DNA from: Aporhodopirellula aestuarii
Lineage (GTDB): Bacteria; Planctomycetota; Planctomycetia; Pirellulales; Pirellulaceae
Direction of reading: 5' to 3'
Assembly (NCBI RefSeq): GCF_023701485.1
Contig: NZ_JAMQBK010000029.1
Coordinates: 124,001-188,000 of the forward strand
DNA: 64,000 nt
Position 1 is the first letter of the stretch, and each line of letters begins with the position of its first letter. Both the position numbers and the translations under genes were made by a program. Shown here piece by piece: positions 35,403 through 43,813 of the stretch. Under the pieces are notes generated by a model. It saw nothing but the letters and a program-made list of their open reading frames with translations. It did not search any database and had not been told where the DNA came from.

Positions 35403-36842
35403 TCACGGTCTGACCAGAACAGAAACGCGTTTGAGCGTGAGATATTCTTGCAAGCTATACCGTGAACAGTCTTTGCCGACACCGCTTTGCTTTAACCCGC
35501 CGTGGGGCAAGTGAACCGCATAGTGAACTTCATTGACGCAGACGCTGCCGGCATCAATTTCGGCCGCGGCGCGTAGGCCACGTGTGATGTTCGTCGTGTA
35601 AACATATGCGGCCAAACCGTATTCGGTGTCATTGGCCAGTGCGATTTCGTCGTCGTCATCATTGAACGGGATCACCGGCAAAATCGGTCCGAAGATCTCG
35701 TCACAGGAGAGCTCCATGTCGCGGCGAACATCGCGGAGGATTGTCGGTTCGAGGTAGAAACCCCGCATTTTCGGTTCGGGAGCTTTGCCTCCACATACGA
35801 CGGACGCGCCGTTCTCTTGAGCGGATTTAATAAGCGACAGCATGCGGTCGCGTGCCCGTGCGGTGAGGACTGGCCCCATCCGGCGTCCTTCGCCACGCCC
35901 GGCACCGAGCGTGATTCCGGCGGTGCGATTCGCGGCAGCGGTGATGAAATCTTCGTAGACGGATTCGTGGACAAAGCAACGATTAGGGGACACGCACACT
36001 TGTCCCGAATTGGCGAATTTGAGATCAACGATGCTGTTGGCGGCCGCGACCACATCGGCGTCGTCGTAGACGAGCACGGGTGCATTGCCTCCCAGTTCGA
36101 CCGAAAAATGTTTGACGTTCGTGCAGGCGGATTTCATCGCTCCAACACCGGCGCGGGTTGATCCGATCATCGTAAACATCGCCGGGATGTCGCTCTCCAG
36201 AAGCGGCGTGGTCACGTCGTAATCGGTGCCACTGATGACATTGATCACGCCCTTGGGGATGCCTGCGTCGACAAGCAATTCGGCGCAACGCAAGGACGCC
36301 AGGGGAGTCAGTTGGGACGGTTTGATGATCGCGGTGCATCCCGATGCCAATACCGGGCCTAACTTGTATCCGAGATTGAGCAGCGGGAAATTCCAAGCCA
36401 GATATCCGACGACCACACCCAGCGGTTGACGCAGCGTGTAGTTCAAAAATCGACCATCGGGGTCGGTGATCACCTGTTGGTCGATCCGCGCCGCTTCCTC
36501 GCAAAAGAAACGCAGGCACGTCGTTAACATGCCGAAATCGTATTCGGCGTTATCGATCGGTTTGCCCGTTTCGGTGATCAGTAAATCGATGATCTCGTCC
36601 CGGTTCTGCTCAAGCAGTTCGGCATATCTTGAGATGATCGGTTGACGCTCAGACAAGGGCATCCGCGACCAAGTTTGGAAAGCGTCGCGAGCGGATGTGA
36701 GGGCGAGTTGGACGGAAGCGTCGTCAGCCTCCGGTACCTCGGCAGTCACTTCGCCGGTTGCCGGATTCGTGACTGAAAATGTCTTGTCGGTTGTGACCAA
36801 TTCGCCATTGATCAACATTGAAAAATTTTTGTCCGGCACCAC
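35403..36842 (-). CDS. Aldehyde dehydrogenase (candidate 3,6-anhydrogalactose dehydrogenase)
   Basis: This 479-residue NAD(P)-dependent aldehyde dehydrogenase has the general base in FSVELGGNAP near residue 250 and the catalytic Cys in NSGQVCVSPNR near 283. The cofactor loop is MIGSTRAGVGA. The family covers succinate-semialdehyde, lactaldehyde and 2-oxoglutarate-semialdehyde dehydrogenases. It directly abuts the cycloisomerase stop (no gap). In carrageenan and agar degradation an enzyme of this family oxidises 3,6-anhydrogalactose to 3,6-anhydrogalactonate, which the adjacent cycloisomerase uses. I therefore infer that role (DauA-like). It is cytoplasmic. Confidence 0.9.
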   Translation of the reverse strand: MVPDKNFSMLINGELVTTDKTFSVTNPATGEVTAEVPEADDASVQLALTSARDAFQTWSRMPLSERQPIISRYAELLEQNRDEIIDLLITETGKPIDNAEYDFGMLTTCLRFFCEEAARIDQQVITDPDGRFLNYTLRQPLGVVVGYLAWNFPLLNLGYKLGPVLASGCTAIIKPSQLTPLASLRCAELLVDAGIPKGVINVISGTDYDVTTPLLESDIPAMFTMIGSTRAGVGAMKSACTNVKHFSVELGGNAPVLVYDDADVVAAANSIVDLKFANSGQVCVSPNRCFVHESVYEDFITAAANRTAGITLGAGRGEGRRMGPVLTARARDRMLSLIKSAQENGASVVCGGKAPEPKMRGFYLEPTILRDVRRDMELSCDEIFGPILPVIPFNDDDDEIALANDTEYGLAAYVYTTNITRGLRAAAEIDAGSVCVNEVHYAVHLPHGGLKQSGVGKDCSRYSLQEYLTLKRVSVLVRP

Positions 36843-37997
36843 TCACGCCTTGAGTTCGGTTTGTTGAACGGTAAATGATTTCATCTTCTCTTGGTTGACG
36901 ACCACGCCGAGTCCGGGACCGGTCGGTACTTGAGCGATTCCGTTCTGGACAACCACGGGGATGTCGAACAACTCGTCACGCAGTGCGTTGGGTGTGCGGT
37001 CAAATTCGAGCAGAGGCGAGGCCACTTCTTTGCGGCCCGGTTCCCGATATCCAGAGGCGATGAAGTGAGTCGCGGCGGCTAAGTTGAGCATGGTACCCCA
37101 GCAGTGAGGCACAACGTTGATTCCCATCGACGAGGCCAGGTTGCGGATCTTGAGGGCTTCGGAAGGTCCTCCGCAGTAGGCCAGGTCTGGTTGCGCGATC
37201 TGAACGCCGCCGGTCGAGAGCAGACGTTGAAACCCATAACGCGTTTGTTCGCATTCACCGGTCGCGATCGGAATATCGAGTTTGTCTTGCAGTTGTCGAA
37301 ATTGTCCTTCGAACTCGGGTGACAATGGTTCTTCGAACCAACTGAAGTCATTCTCTTCGAGCACTCGACCGATCTGAATCGCCTCGGGCAAATCGAAGGC
37401 GTGATTGGAGTCCGCCATCATTTGCATATTTGGCAGCGCATCGCGAATCGATTCGATTTGACGAATATCAAACGGCAGATTCTTGCCGACTTTGATTTTA
37501 AGGGCTTGGAAGCCTTGCTGTTGGTAGCTGCGAGCCTCGTCGACGATCGATGCGATCAAATCAGACTCAGGCATGTCTTTGAAATACATGCCCGTGGCAT
37601 AGCATGGGATTTGATCGACGTACCGACCGCCCATCAATTCAGAAACCGACTGCCCCAACGCTTTGCCGCGAAGGTCCCATAAGGCCATGTCGATCCCCGA
37701 CATCGCGCCCATCATCACACCGCCTCGTGCGAAGTCGAGCGAAGAACGCCACATCAGGTGCCAGAGGACGTCCGTCGCCATTGCGTTTTGGCCGAGCAAT
37801 CGCGGTGCATAAAAACTGTTGATCGCCGCTTGATAAACTTCCGAAGGCCCGTAGCTCTCGCCCCAGCCCGTCGTTCCGTCTTCGGCAATGATCTCGACCC
37901 ACAACGTGTTGCGAGTGTTGTAGTACCACTGAGAGAACCCGAAGGGGACATCCAGGTGGTCTCGAAGGTGGTGGGTTCGGATGCAGCGAATATTCAT
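36843..37997 (-). CDS. Enolase-superfamily cycloisomerase (candidate 3,6-anhydrogalactonate cycloisomerase)
   Basis: This 384-residue mandelate racemase/muconate lactonizing-type enzyme was started at the ATG at 37997, where MNIRCIRTHHLRDHLDVPF matches the usual start; a longer frame begins at 38117. Catalytic landmarks are ALKIKVG (KxK lysines), MADSNHAFD, FEEP and GECEQTRYG (three metal ligands), and PHCWGT (His). The overall sequence, including WGESYGP and LLEFDRTPN, resembles galactarolactone cycloisomerase rather than galactonate dehydratase. In 3,6-anhydrogalactose catabolism a member of this superfamily opens anhydrogalactonate to 2-keto-3-deoxygalactonate. The neighbouring dehydrogenase, kinase and aldolase fit that step (DauB-like role). 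Confidence 0.88.
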   Translation of the reverse strand: MNIRCIRTHHLRDHLDVPFGFSQWYYNTRNTLWVEIIAEDGTTGWGESYGPSEVYQAAINSFYAPRLLGQNAMATDVLWHLMWRSSLDFARGGVMMGAMSGIDMALWDLRGKALGQSVSELMGGRYVDQIPCYATGMYFKDMPESDLIASIVDEARSYQQQGFQALKIKVGKNLPFDIRQIESIRDALPNMQMMADSNHAFDLPEAIQIGRVLEENDFSWFEEPLSPEFEGQFRQLQDKLDIPIATGECEQTRYGFQRLLSTGGVQIAQPDLAYCGGPSEALKIRNLASSMGINVVPHCWGTMLNLAAATHFIASGYREPGRKEVASPLLEFDRTPNALRDELFDIPVVVQNGIAQVPTGPGLGVVVNQEKMKSFTVQQTELKA

Positions 37998-38305
37998 GCG
38001 TGGCGACTCGTTGATGCTGGGACTTTTCGTCTGCGTTTCGCCACGTGGGAGAACACGTCTAGACGGTGTCGCCATCGGCAGCGGCGATGTCGCGGGGTAC
38101 CATTCGTGATTTTCCATGGTCTGAATCGTCTACCTCGAGGGGTGTTGTCCGTTTTTACTGCGTCACGATTGAACCACTCTGCAAGGACCGAAGCGAATCG
38201 GGGATGAGCGGACGAACGCTTATTTCATTTGGTCTGGCAGCGAGGTGAAGCTGCGTCCGAGCGTCTCGCGAGCATCCGTACCCCATTCTTGCAGGGCTTG
38301 TGGTA

Positions 38306-38316
38306 TTGTAATATAA
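38306..38316. promoter_or_regulatory. Candidate FadR/GntR-type operator in divergent promoter
   Basis: TTGTAATATAA, within TATTGTAATATAAATA, differs by one base from the perfect core at 32851-32861. It lies 35 bp before the regulator ATG and upstream of the divergent cycloisomerase operon, a position suited to both autoregulation and pathway control. Confidence 0.6.
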
Positions 38317-38350
38317 ATAGACTTCGTTAATCAATAGGGTGAGATAGAAA

Positions 38351-39112
38351 ATGGCTCGAACTCGTCGCAATCTGTGTGAGCAGGTGGTTCACGATCTGGG
38401 ATTTCGCATCGTGATGGGAGAAATCCGCGTTGGGGATGCGATCCCTCAGGAATGGACGCTGTGCGAGCAGATGGGGGTCAGTCGCACCGTGATTCGAGAA
38501 GCGATCAAGTCGCTCGCGGCTAAGGGGTTGGTGGAGTCACGGGCCAAGCGAGGCACGATTGTGCGTCCGACCAGCGACTGGAATCATCTCGATCCGGCGA
38601 TCATTCAGTGGCAAGCGGGGACGGATGATGACGGGCGGAATCTGGTTCGGTTGACGGAATTTCGCCAAGCGGTGGAACCTCGAGCGGCGGCAATGGCGGC
38701 CGAGCGGGCATCGGAGCAGGAGATGCAGCAGATTCGGGAAGCGTGGGAAGAAATGGACCGAACGGCAGGAAATGATGTGGAAGGTTTTCTCGCGGCAGAT
38801 ATCCGTTTTCACAGCGAGATCATGCAGGCAACTGGCAACCCGTTTTTCGCCCCCGTGGCGAATGTCATCGGCGCGTCGCTCGAATCGAGTCTGCGGGTGA
38901 CCAATTGTCTGCCGTCAGACAACCTTTCTTCGGTTCCGCTGCATGAGACGGTGCTCAAGGCGATTTGCGATCGCCAACCGCAGGTGGCAGAGGGCGCCAT
39001 GTTGTCGATGCTGCAGGATGCGGGGAAACGGATCCAGCGTGCGATTGCTACGACCGCCAAGGCGAAATCGCAGGCACCAATGAAATCGCAGACACCGAAG
39101 AATAGGAAATAG
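38351..39112 (+). CDS. FadR-subfamily GntR regulator 1 (FCD domain)
   Basis: This 253-residue protein has an N-terminal winged helix (LCEQMGVSRTVIREAIKSLAAKGLVESRAKRG split by the recognition helix near residues 40-60) and a C-terminal all-helical FCD ligand domain. Candidate metal ligands are in AADIRFHSEIM and PLHETVL. FadR-type FCD proteins usually bind sugar acids or other small acids and repress catabolic genes; DgoR, the galactonate regulator, belongs here. It is divergent from the cycloisomerase gene, with a matching operator between them. It probably senses an intermediate such as 2-keto-3-deoxygalactonate or anhydrogalactonate (inference). The second regulator downstream is a close paralogue. 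Confidence 0.92.
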   Translation: MARTRRNLCEQVVHDLGFRIVMGEIRVGDAIPQEWTLCEQMGVSRTVIREAIKSLAAKGLVESRAKRGTIVRPTSDWNHLDPAIIQWQAGTDDDGRNLVRLTEFRQAVEPRAAAMAAERASEQEMQQIREAWEEMDRTAGNDVEGFLAADIRFHSEIMQATGNPFFAPVANVIGASLESSLRVTNCLPSDNLSSVPLHETVLKAICDRQPQVAEGAMLSMLQDAGKRIQRAIATTAKAKSQAPMKSQTPKNRK

Positions 39113-39580
39113 CGGGCAGTCCAGCGGCTCGCTGCGGTTCGTGATGGCGTATCAAGGCACGTGAAAAAGCCGATTCACGGGGTGACCGATGAGAAATTGC
39201 CAGCCATTCTGTTTGGCTGCTCGGTTCTTGTCTGCGTGGCGTGACGAGCGAGAATCAACTCTGGTTAGCGAATGTTGAGATCGATTCGGGGCCTGTGGTC
39301 GGTTACTTTTGTTTTATGTCTATAGATTGAGCCGCTGGCTACTACTATGATGGGGGGCAAGTGGTGCTGAATGAAAACTATGTTGGGCAGCTCCCGAAGG
39401 CGGGTTCTTCGCTGTTGAATGAGAATGATCGCAAATCCAGGTAATTGCCTATCGATTGTGCGTTCGATCTGCCCGATGTCGGAAATCCTTTCACTGGCAG
39501 AGTGGGACCGAATTCACATGATCGGCCTCCTCAGGGTTCCTTAACTGTTAAACATGCTCGCGTTTTGATAGCCTAGCTTT
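39113..39580. other. Intergenic region between the two GntR regulators
   Basis: This 468-bp stretch has no intact gene. Around 39340-39442 a short frame reads YYYDGGQVVLNENYVGQL and ends at a stop. It looks like the tail of an RHS/YD-repeat protein and may be a gene remnant. Confidence 0.4.
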
Positions 39581-40294
39581 ATGGTACACCTACGATCTCG
39601 CCGGAATCTTTGTGGCCAAGTCGTTCACGATTTGGGATGTCAAATATTGGCGGGAGCGGTGAAGCCGGGGGATCCGTTACCCCAAGAGGCTGTGCTTTGT
39701 GACACCATGGGCGTCAGCCGCACGGTCATTCGCGAAGCGATTAAGTCGTTAGCGGCCAAGGGGTTGGTCGATTCGCGAGCGAAGCGCGGGACGATCGTTT
39801 TGCCCACGCGGTCATGGAATTACCTCGACCCCGAGGTGCTCGATTGGCAGTCGCAAGCCGACACGGGCGGTTCACAGCTTTTCCATCTGACGGAGTTTCG
39901 CCAAACGATCGAACCTGCTGCCGCGGCACTGGCGGCCGAGCGGGCCAGTGAGGAGCAGTTGCAGGCGATTCGAAACGCGTTTGAACGCATGGAGAGTAAC
40001 ACTGACAGCGTTGAAGAGTTCTTGGACGCTGACCTTCAGTTCCACACGGAAATTTTGCATGCGACCGGGAATCTGTTTTTCTCTCCGGTTGCGAATGTGA
40101 TCCACGTTTCACTGGCGTCGAGTTTGCGGGTGACCAACCGCCAAGCTTCCGACAACCGCACCTCGATACCGCCACACCGCATCGTCATGGAAGCGATTTG
40201 TGCCCGCGATCCCGATGCGGCTCGAGAAGCGATGCGTTCACTTCTCGACGATGCGACTGCTCGTATCAAAAAGGCGACTCAAGTTTCGTCGTGA
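39581..40294 (+). CDS. FadR-subfamily GntR regulator 2 (FCD domain)
   Basis: This 237-residue paralogue of the regulator at 38351 shares runs such as MGVSRTVIREAIKSLAAKG and SRAKRGTIV, including the recognition helix, so both may bind the same operator type. The FCD domain (LDADLQFHTEILHATGN, PPHRIVMEAI) is more diverged, which could mean a different effector. It appears to be a tandem duplicate that was separated by later insertion of sequence. No close match to the TTGTAATACAA site is visible in front of this gene. Confidence 0.9.
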   Translation: MVHLRSRRNLCGQVVHDLGCQILAGAVKPGDPLPQEAVLCDTMGVSRTVIREAIKSLAAKGLVDSRAKRGTIVLPTRSWNYLDPEVLDWQSQADTGGSQLFHLTEFRQTIEPAAAALAAERASEEQLQAIRNAFERMESNTDSVEEFLDADLQFHTEILHATGNLFFSPVANVIHVSLASSLRVTNRQASDNRTSIPPHRIVMEAICARDPDAAREAMRSLLDDATARIKKATQVSS

Positions 40295-40438
40295 TCTCGC
40301 TAAGATGAGCCGCCTGCCAGTGGCGATGGGTGACGGTTGTGCGGGTTAGCGTGACTGTGACGAGGTGGACAGTGATGGCCGGCGGCTTTTTGTGTTTGAA
40401 GACCGCCTCCACCGCAAACGCGAACTATTTTGGGAGTC

Positions 40439-41113
40439 ATGAGATGTGTCACCCGATTCCTACCGTTTGCGTTCGCCTGCGTCATGTTCGTGGGGTACGG
40501 CGTCGTTCCGGCCTCGGCTGATTGGCTGACGCTGCCGGGGCGATTCACGCACGATGTTCTTTCGGGCGAACGGGTGGCCCAATTTGCTCCCGTCGAGATT
40601 CCGTCGACCGCAGCGATGCCGCCGCTCCGCACGAGCGGCTACACCCATTACCGCAGCTCACTCGCGTACGGCCAATCGGCCGACAATTACCACCAAGTCG
40701 AGCAATGGGGAGATCCCGTGCGTCCGTATGGTGAATGGCGTTTTCCATATCGCCCCTACAGCACTCCGTATCCCAATTGGGGCGCACCGTTCGCTGGTCT
40801 CAGTTTCAACAATGTCTATCCAGGCTACGGATACGGCTATGGCGGCGGTGGCGGTCAGATGCTCCCGGGGACAGGCGGTGCGGGAGCAGGGGCGGCATCG
40901 GGACCAGGTGGTGGTGGGGCTCCTTATGGGCCAAATCAGCCAGGACACGGACACGGACACGGACACGGACACGGACACGGACAAGGGCATCAATGGCAAC
41001 GTCCGAACCCGGCGGCGGGGACAAGCGGTTTAGCTCCTTACCCGGCCGGTCGCGGGACACCTTACCCGGTTGCGCCGTATTACGACGGATACCGTCCGAA
41101 CTACCGCGACTAA
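40439..41113 (+). CDS. Secreted Gly/Pro/His-rich protein of unknown function
   Basis: I chose the ATG at 40439, which starts a signal peptide (MRCVTRFLPFAFACVMFVG to ASADW). The ~224-residue protein then has Tyr/Pro-rich stretches (GEWRFPYRPYSTPYPNWG), Gly-rich runs and a His-Gly tract (HGHGHGHGHGHGQGH) encoded by a six-base tandem repeat. It ends with Tyr/Pro motifs (APYYDGYRPNYRD). The tract could bind metal ions, but this is a guess. No family was recognised; low-complexity secreted proteins like this are common in planctomycetes. Confidence 0.7.
   Translation: MRCVTRFLPFAFACVMFVGYGVVPASADWLTLPGRFTHDVLSGERVAQFAPVEIPSTAAMPPLRTSGYTHYRSSLAYGQSADNYHQVEQWGDPVRPYGEWRFPYRPYSTPYPNWGAPFAGLSFNNVYPGYGYGYGGGGGQMLPGTGGAGAGAASGPGGGGAPYGPNQPGHGHGHGHGHGHGQGHQWQRPNPAAGTSGLAPYPAGRGTPYPVAPYYDGYRPNYRD
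40943..40984 (+). repeat. Six-base tandem repeat GGACAC
   Basis: Six perfect GGACAC units plus a seventh, GGACAA, encode the His-Gly tract of the surrounding gene. Its length is likely to vary by slippage in steps that keep the frame. Confidence 0.9.
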
Positions 41114-41153
41114 CGCCACCACGGTGGAGGACATCCAAAAGGTCCACGATCGG

Positions 41154-41378
41154 TTAGTAGTGCGGAGGTTTTTCGTCTTCGAGTGAGACGCCGCCCCCGG
41201 CATCGAGCTTGTTCTTAAAGTCTTTGACTTGGTCGAGCAGGCGTTGCAGCATCCGGTCTCTCGATTGGGCATCGAGTGATAGCTTGGTGACGATTTCGTT
41301 GAGTTGTTCGCACGTGCGTTGGGTGTGTGCGAGCTGGATTTCAAGCTGGGTGATACGCTCGTTGGGTGAGTCCGGCAT
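41154..41378 (-). CDS. slyX: SlyX-family protein
   Basis: This 74-residue protein matches SlyX: an N-terminal coiled coil (ERITQLEIQLAHTQRTCEQL, then LNEIVTKL), a second helix (RMLQRLLDQVKDFKNKL) and the diagnostic C-terminal PPHY. SlyX proteins are small and poorly understood. The gene is convergent with the secreted protein upstream and is followed on the same strand order by the FliL-like gene 90 bp away. Confidence 0.85.
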   Translation of the reverse strand: MPDSPNERITQLEIQLAHTQRTCEQLNEIVTKLSLDAQSRDRMLQRLLDQVKDFKNKLDAGGGVSLEDEKPPHY

Positions 41379-41468
41379 GAGTTCAACAGGTCAGGGGGGC
41401 GAGGCCGTCGTCGATCGGTCGACGGGAACGAGTTCCGTCGTGGGGTTCACGGCGGAAGCACGCCCGTT

Positions 41469-41933
41469 TTAGAGCAACGGAGGCGCCGCGCCGATGGCTG
41501 AAGAAGTCGCCGAGCTGGGGACCCGGAGCCAATCGGTGATCAGGACTCGTTGGACGAGCGGTTCGTCGAGGTGTTGCAGGACGACGTCCATCAACCGTTC
41601 GCGAATTTCCTTTTGGGAAGGATCGGCCAACCACGCCGGCTCGACTTGGCGGAGCATTTGTTCGGAGGACTCGACAATTTCCATTTGAGTCTGCGTCAAT
41701 CGCTGTTCACCTCGGAAGTGACGCGTCGGGTCGACGACCGCGTGGAGGTGCAGCTGATAAATCATGTCGGGATCGTTGACGTTTTGAAATCGGAGTCGTC
41801 CGATCTCGATCGCCGAGCTTTCCAGATTGCTGAGTCGTGCGACGCGGCTGCGCACGTATCCGATCACGGCTGCGTGTATCGCAACCATGAGAAGGATGAC
41901 GGCGGGAGCCCAAAAGCGTCGAAGCAGTGCCAC
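41469..41933 (-). CDS. Single-span membrane protein, possibly FliL-like
   Basis: This 154-residue protein starts at a GTG. One N-terminal membrane segment (FWAPAVILLMVAIHAAVIGYV) is followed by a soluble domain. The end of that domain (KEIRERLMDVVLQHLDEPLVQRVLITDWLRV) resembles the C-terminal half of the flagellar stator-associated FliL family. No other flagellar gene is nearby, so the assignment is tentative. It lies just upstream of slyX on the same strand. Confidence 0.55.
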   Translation of the reverse strand: MALLRRFWAPAVILLMVAIHAAVIGYVRSRVARLSNLESSAIEIGRLRFQNVNDPDMIYQLHLHAVVDPTRHFRGEQRLTQTQMEIVESSEQMLRQVEPAWLADPSQKEIRERLMDVVLQHLDEPLVQRVLITDWLRVPSSATSSAIGAAPPLL

Positions 41934-42174
41934 AACACAACCATTTTGTATACGAGGAAGCCGAATCGGCAGTGTCGAAAGTCCGCCCTGGTGGACGGTC
42001 GCTCAATGAATAGGTTGCGATTCGAAACCACGCAAACGAAAAGAGGATTCAATCAGTCAGGTTGTAACGATTGGCGTCAGTCGCTTCAGACGCACGGCTG
42101 GTTTTTCCGACAATACCAGTAATGCCACCTTTGTTAGGAGTGACCTCGTTGCAGATGCCTGAGTCCGAGTCGAC

Positions 42175-43716
42175 ATGAATGAAACTAACAGCCGGATCGT
42201 CGCACGCGTGCGCCGGCGGTGTTCGTGGCTCGGAGGGGTGGCACGCCGAGTCGGTTGGGCGTGGATGTGTCTGCAAGCGGCTGCGATTCCGGCGTGGGCG
42301 GATGGCCCGGTGCCAGCGGGGGCAACGCAGGATCACGAAGTCATCCATGCCGAAGTAGCGGGGATTAACCCAGAGATCTCAATCAACCCAGAGATCTCAA
42401 TCGAAGCGGGGCTGGCTCCCTCCGAATTGGAGTCGATGGCGTCGGAACTGGTTCGCATGCGGCGTGAGCTCGACGAACTTTGGATGTTGCGATCTCTCGA
42501 CGAGTCTACGCAGTTTTGCCGAGACGAAACAGGAACGCCGTCCGGGAATGCCAATCCCAAGAGTGTCGCGGAGTCCAAACCGTCGTTTCCGACCGTGCGG
42601 TTGTCAGGGATGATGCAAGCCGATGCGGCGTGGTTTAGTCAGGATGCAGCCAACTTGGCGTTGGTGGGCGACGTGCAGGACGGTGCCGATTTCCGCCGAA
42701 CCCGTTTGTCGGCAGTCGGCAAGGCGTGGGACAATGTTGGTTATTGCATTGACATGGATTTCGGCTTCGGGGGGCGACCGAGTTTCGCGGACGTGCGATT
42801 GGATGTGGAGGATGTGCTCGGTCGGAACGACTTGAGGGTCGGGTATTACCGTCAACCGATCGGGATGGATGTGATGACCAGCGCCCGTGAGATGACGTTC
42901 CTTGAGCGGGCGTTGCCGGCGACGTTTCTGCCGTTTCGCCAAACCGGTGCGATGTTGTCGGGTAGCCGCGAAGATGAACTCGCGACGTGGGCGCTGTCTG
43001 TGTATCGATTCCCGTCCGATTTCTACGGCGGAAACGTTGGTGACAACGGCGGTTATGCAGTAGCCAGTCGGCTTACCGCGGTCGTCATGCAGCAGGGTGA
43101 TGGTCCGGGGTTGCTGCATATTGGTGGCGCCTACAGTTTGATTGATCCGGCAAATGACTTGCTGCGTTATCGCAGCACGCCAGAAATCTTCATCGGCGAA
43201 ACCGGCGGCGGCGTTCCGGTAGGCGTTCCGAGCGATCTGCCGCCTTTCATCGATACCGGGAACATCGACACCGAATACACGCAGCTATTTGGTGCGGAAC
43301 TCGCCGCAGTTTGCGGATCGTTTTACGCGCAGTCCGAAGCCGTCTACAGCGTTGTCGATCAGCGTGGTGGTCCCACCCTCTTCCTGCCCGGGGCATACAT
43401 TCACGCCGGTTATTTCTTGACCGGTGAGACACGCGTTTACAAAGGCAAAGAGGGCGTGTTCGGTCGGGTGACGCCCCAAAAAAGCGTTGGTAGCGAAGGC
43501 GGCATCGGCGCGTGGGAGATTGCCGCTCGATGGTCGTACATGGACTTGAGTGACGAAAACATCCAGGGCGGGCGGATGGCCAACTTCACCGCCGGATTGA
43601 ACTGGTATCTCAACCCACGAACGAAGTTCCAGCTCAATTACATTCATGCCGACGTGTGGCGCGCCGGTGAGAGTGAAGCCGGTATTTTGGGGATGCGTGC
43701 GCAGGTTGATTTCTAG
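42175..43716 (+). CDS. OprP/OprO-like outer-membrane porin
   Basis: This 513-residue protein has a signal peptide (MNETNSRIVARVRRRC to PAWADGP) and a short coiled-coil region (LESMASELVRMRRELDELW), as in many O/P-type porins. The barrel then begins at VRLSGMMQADAAWFSQD. Characteristic strands include DFRRTRLSAVGKAWDNVGY, LRVGYYRQPIGMD and LNWYLNPRTKFQLNYIHAD, and it ends in a C-terminal Phe (AQVDF). Members of this family pass phosphate or polyphosphate in Pseudomonas, but selectivity here cannot be inferred. An 18-bp in-frame duplication occurs near residue 65. Confidence 0.88.
   Translation: MNETNSRIVARVRRRCSWLGGVARRVGWAWMCLQAAAIPAWADGPVPAGATQDHEVIHAEVAGINPEISINPEISIEAGLAPSELESMASELVRMRRELDELWMLRSLDESTQFCRDETGTPSGNANPKSVAESKPSFPTVRLSGMMQADAAWFSQDAANLALVGDVQDGADFRRTRLSAVGKAWDNVGYCIDMDFGFGGRPSFADVRLDVEDVLGRNDLRVGYYRQPIGMDVMTSAREMTFLERALPATFLPFRQTGAMLSGSREDELATWALSVYRFPSDFYGGNVGDNGGYAVASRLTAVVMQQGDGPGLLHIGGAYSLIDPANDLLRYRSTPEIFIGETGGGVPVGVPSDLPPFIDTGNIDTEYTQLFGAELAAVCGSFYAQSEAVYSVVDQRGGPTLFLPGAYIHAGYFLTGETRVYKGKEGVFGRVTPQKSVGSEGGIGAWEIAARWSYMDLSDENIQGGRMANFTAGLNWYLNPRTKFQLNYIHADVWRAGESEAGILGMRAQVDF
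42367..42402 (+). repeat. 18-bp perfect tandem duplication
   Basis: AACCCAGAGATCTCAATC is present twice in a row inside the porin gene, duplicating NPEISI in the linker before the coiled coil. It is in frame. Confidence 0.9.
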
Positions 43717-43723
43717 GCAATGG

Positions 43724-43763
43724 GCATCATCGCCCGATTATTCATTTGATCGGACGATGATGC
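43724..43763. terminator. Hairpin between convergent genes (candidate bidirectional terminator)
   Basis: GCATCATCGCCCGAT pairs with ATCGGACGATGATGC across a 10-base loop, giving 15-base arms with one mismatch. It lies between the porin stop and the convergent prfB stop. There is no strong T-run on either side, so it may be a Rho-aided or two-way terminator. Confidence 0.65.
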
Positions 43764-43813
43764 GTGAACCGATTGCCGCCGTCACGCTAAAGAATCTTTC
43801 CGTCGTGAGACGA

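Noticed and set aside
33080-38117. Alternative reading as the De Ley-Doudoroff galactonate pathway
   Set aside because: The enolase-superfamily protein looks like galactarolactone/anhydrogalactonate cycloisomerase rather than galactonate dehydratase, and an aldehyde dehydrogenase abuts it. It remains possible but is the weaker reading.
40943-40984. CRISPR or origin-type iterons
   Set aside because: A simple in-frame six-base coding repeat in a secreted protein gene.
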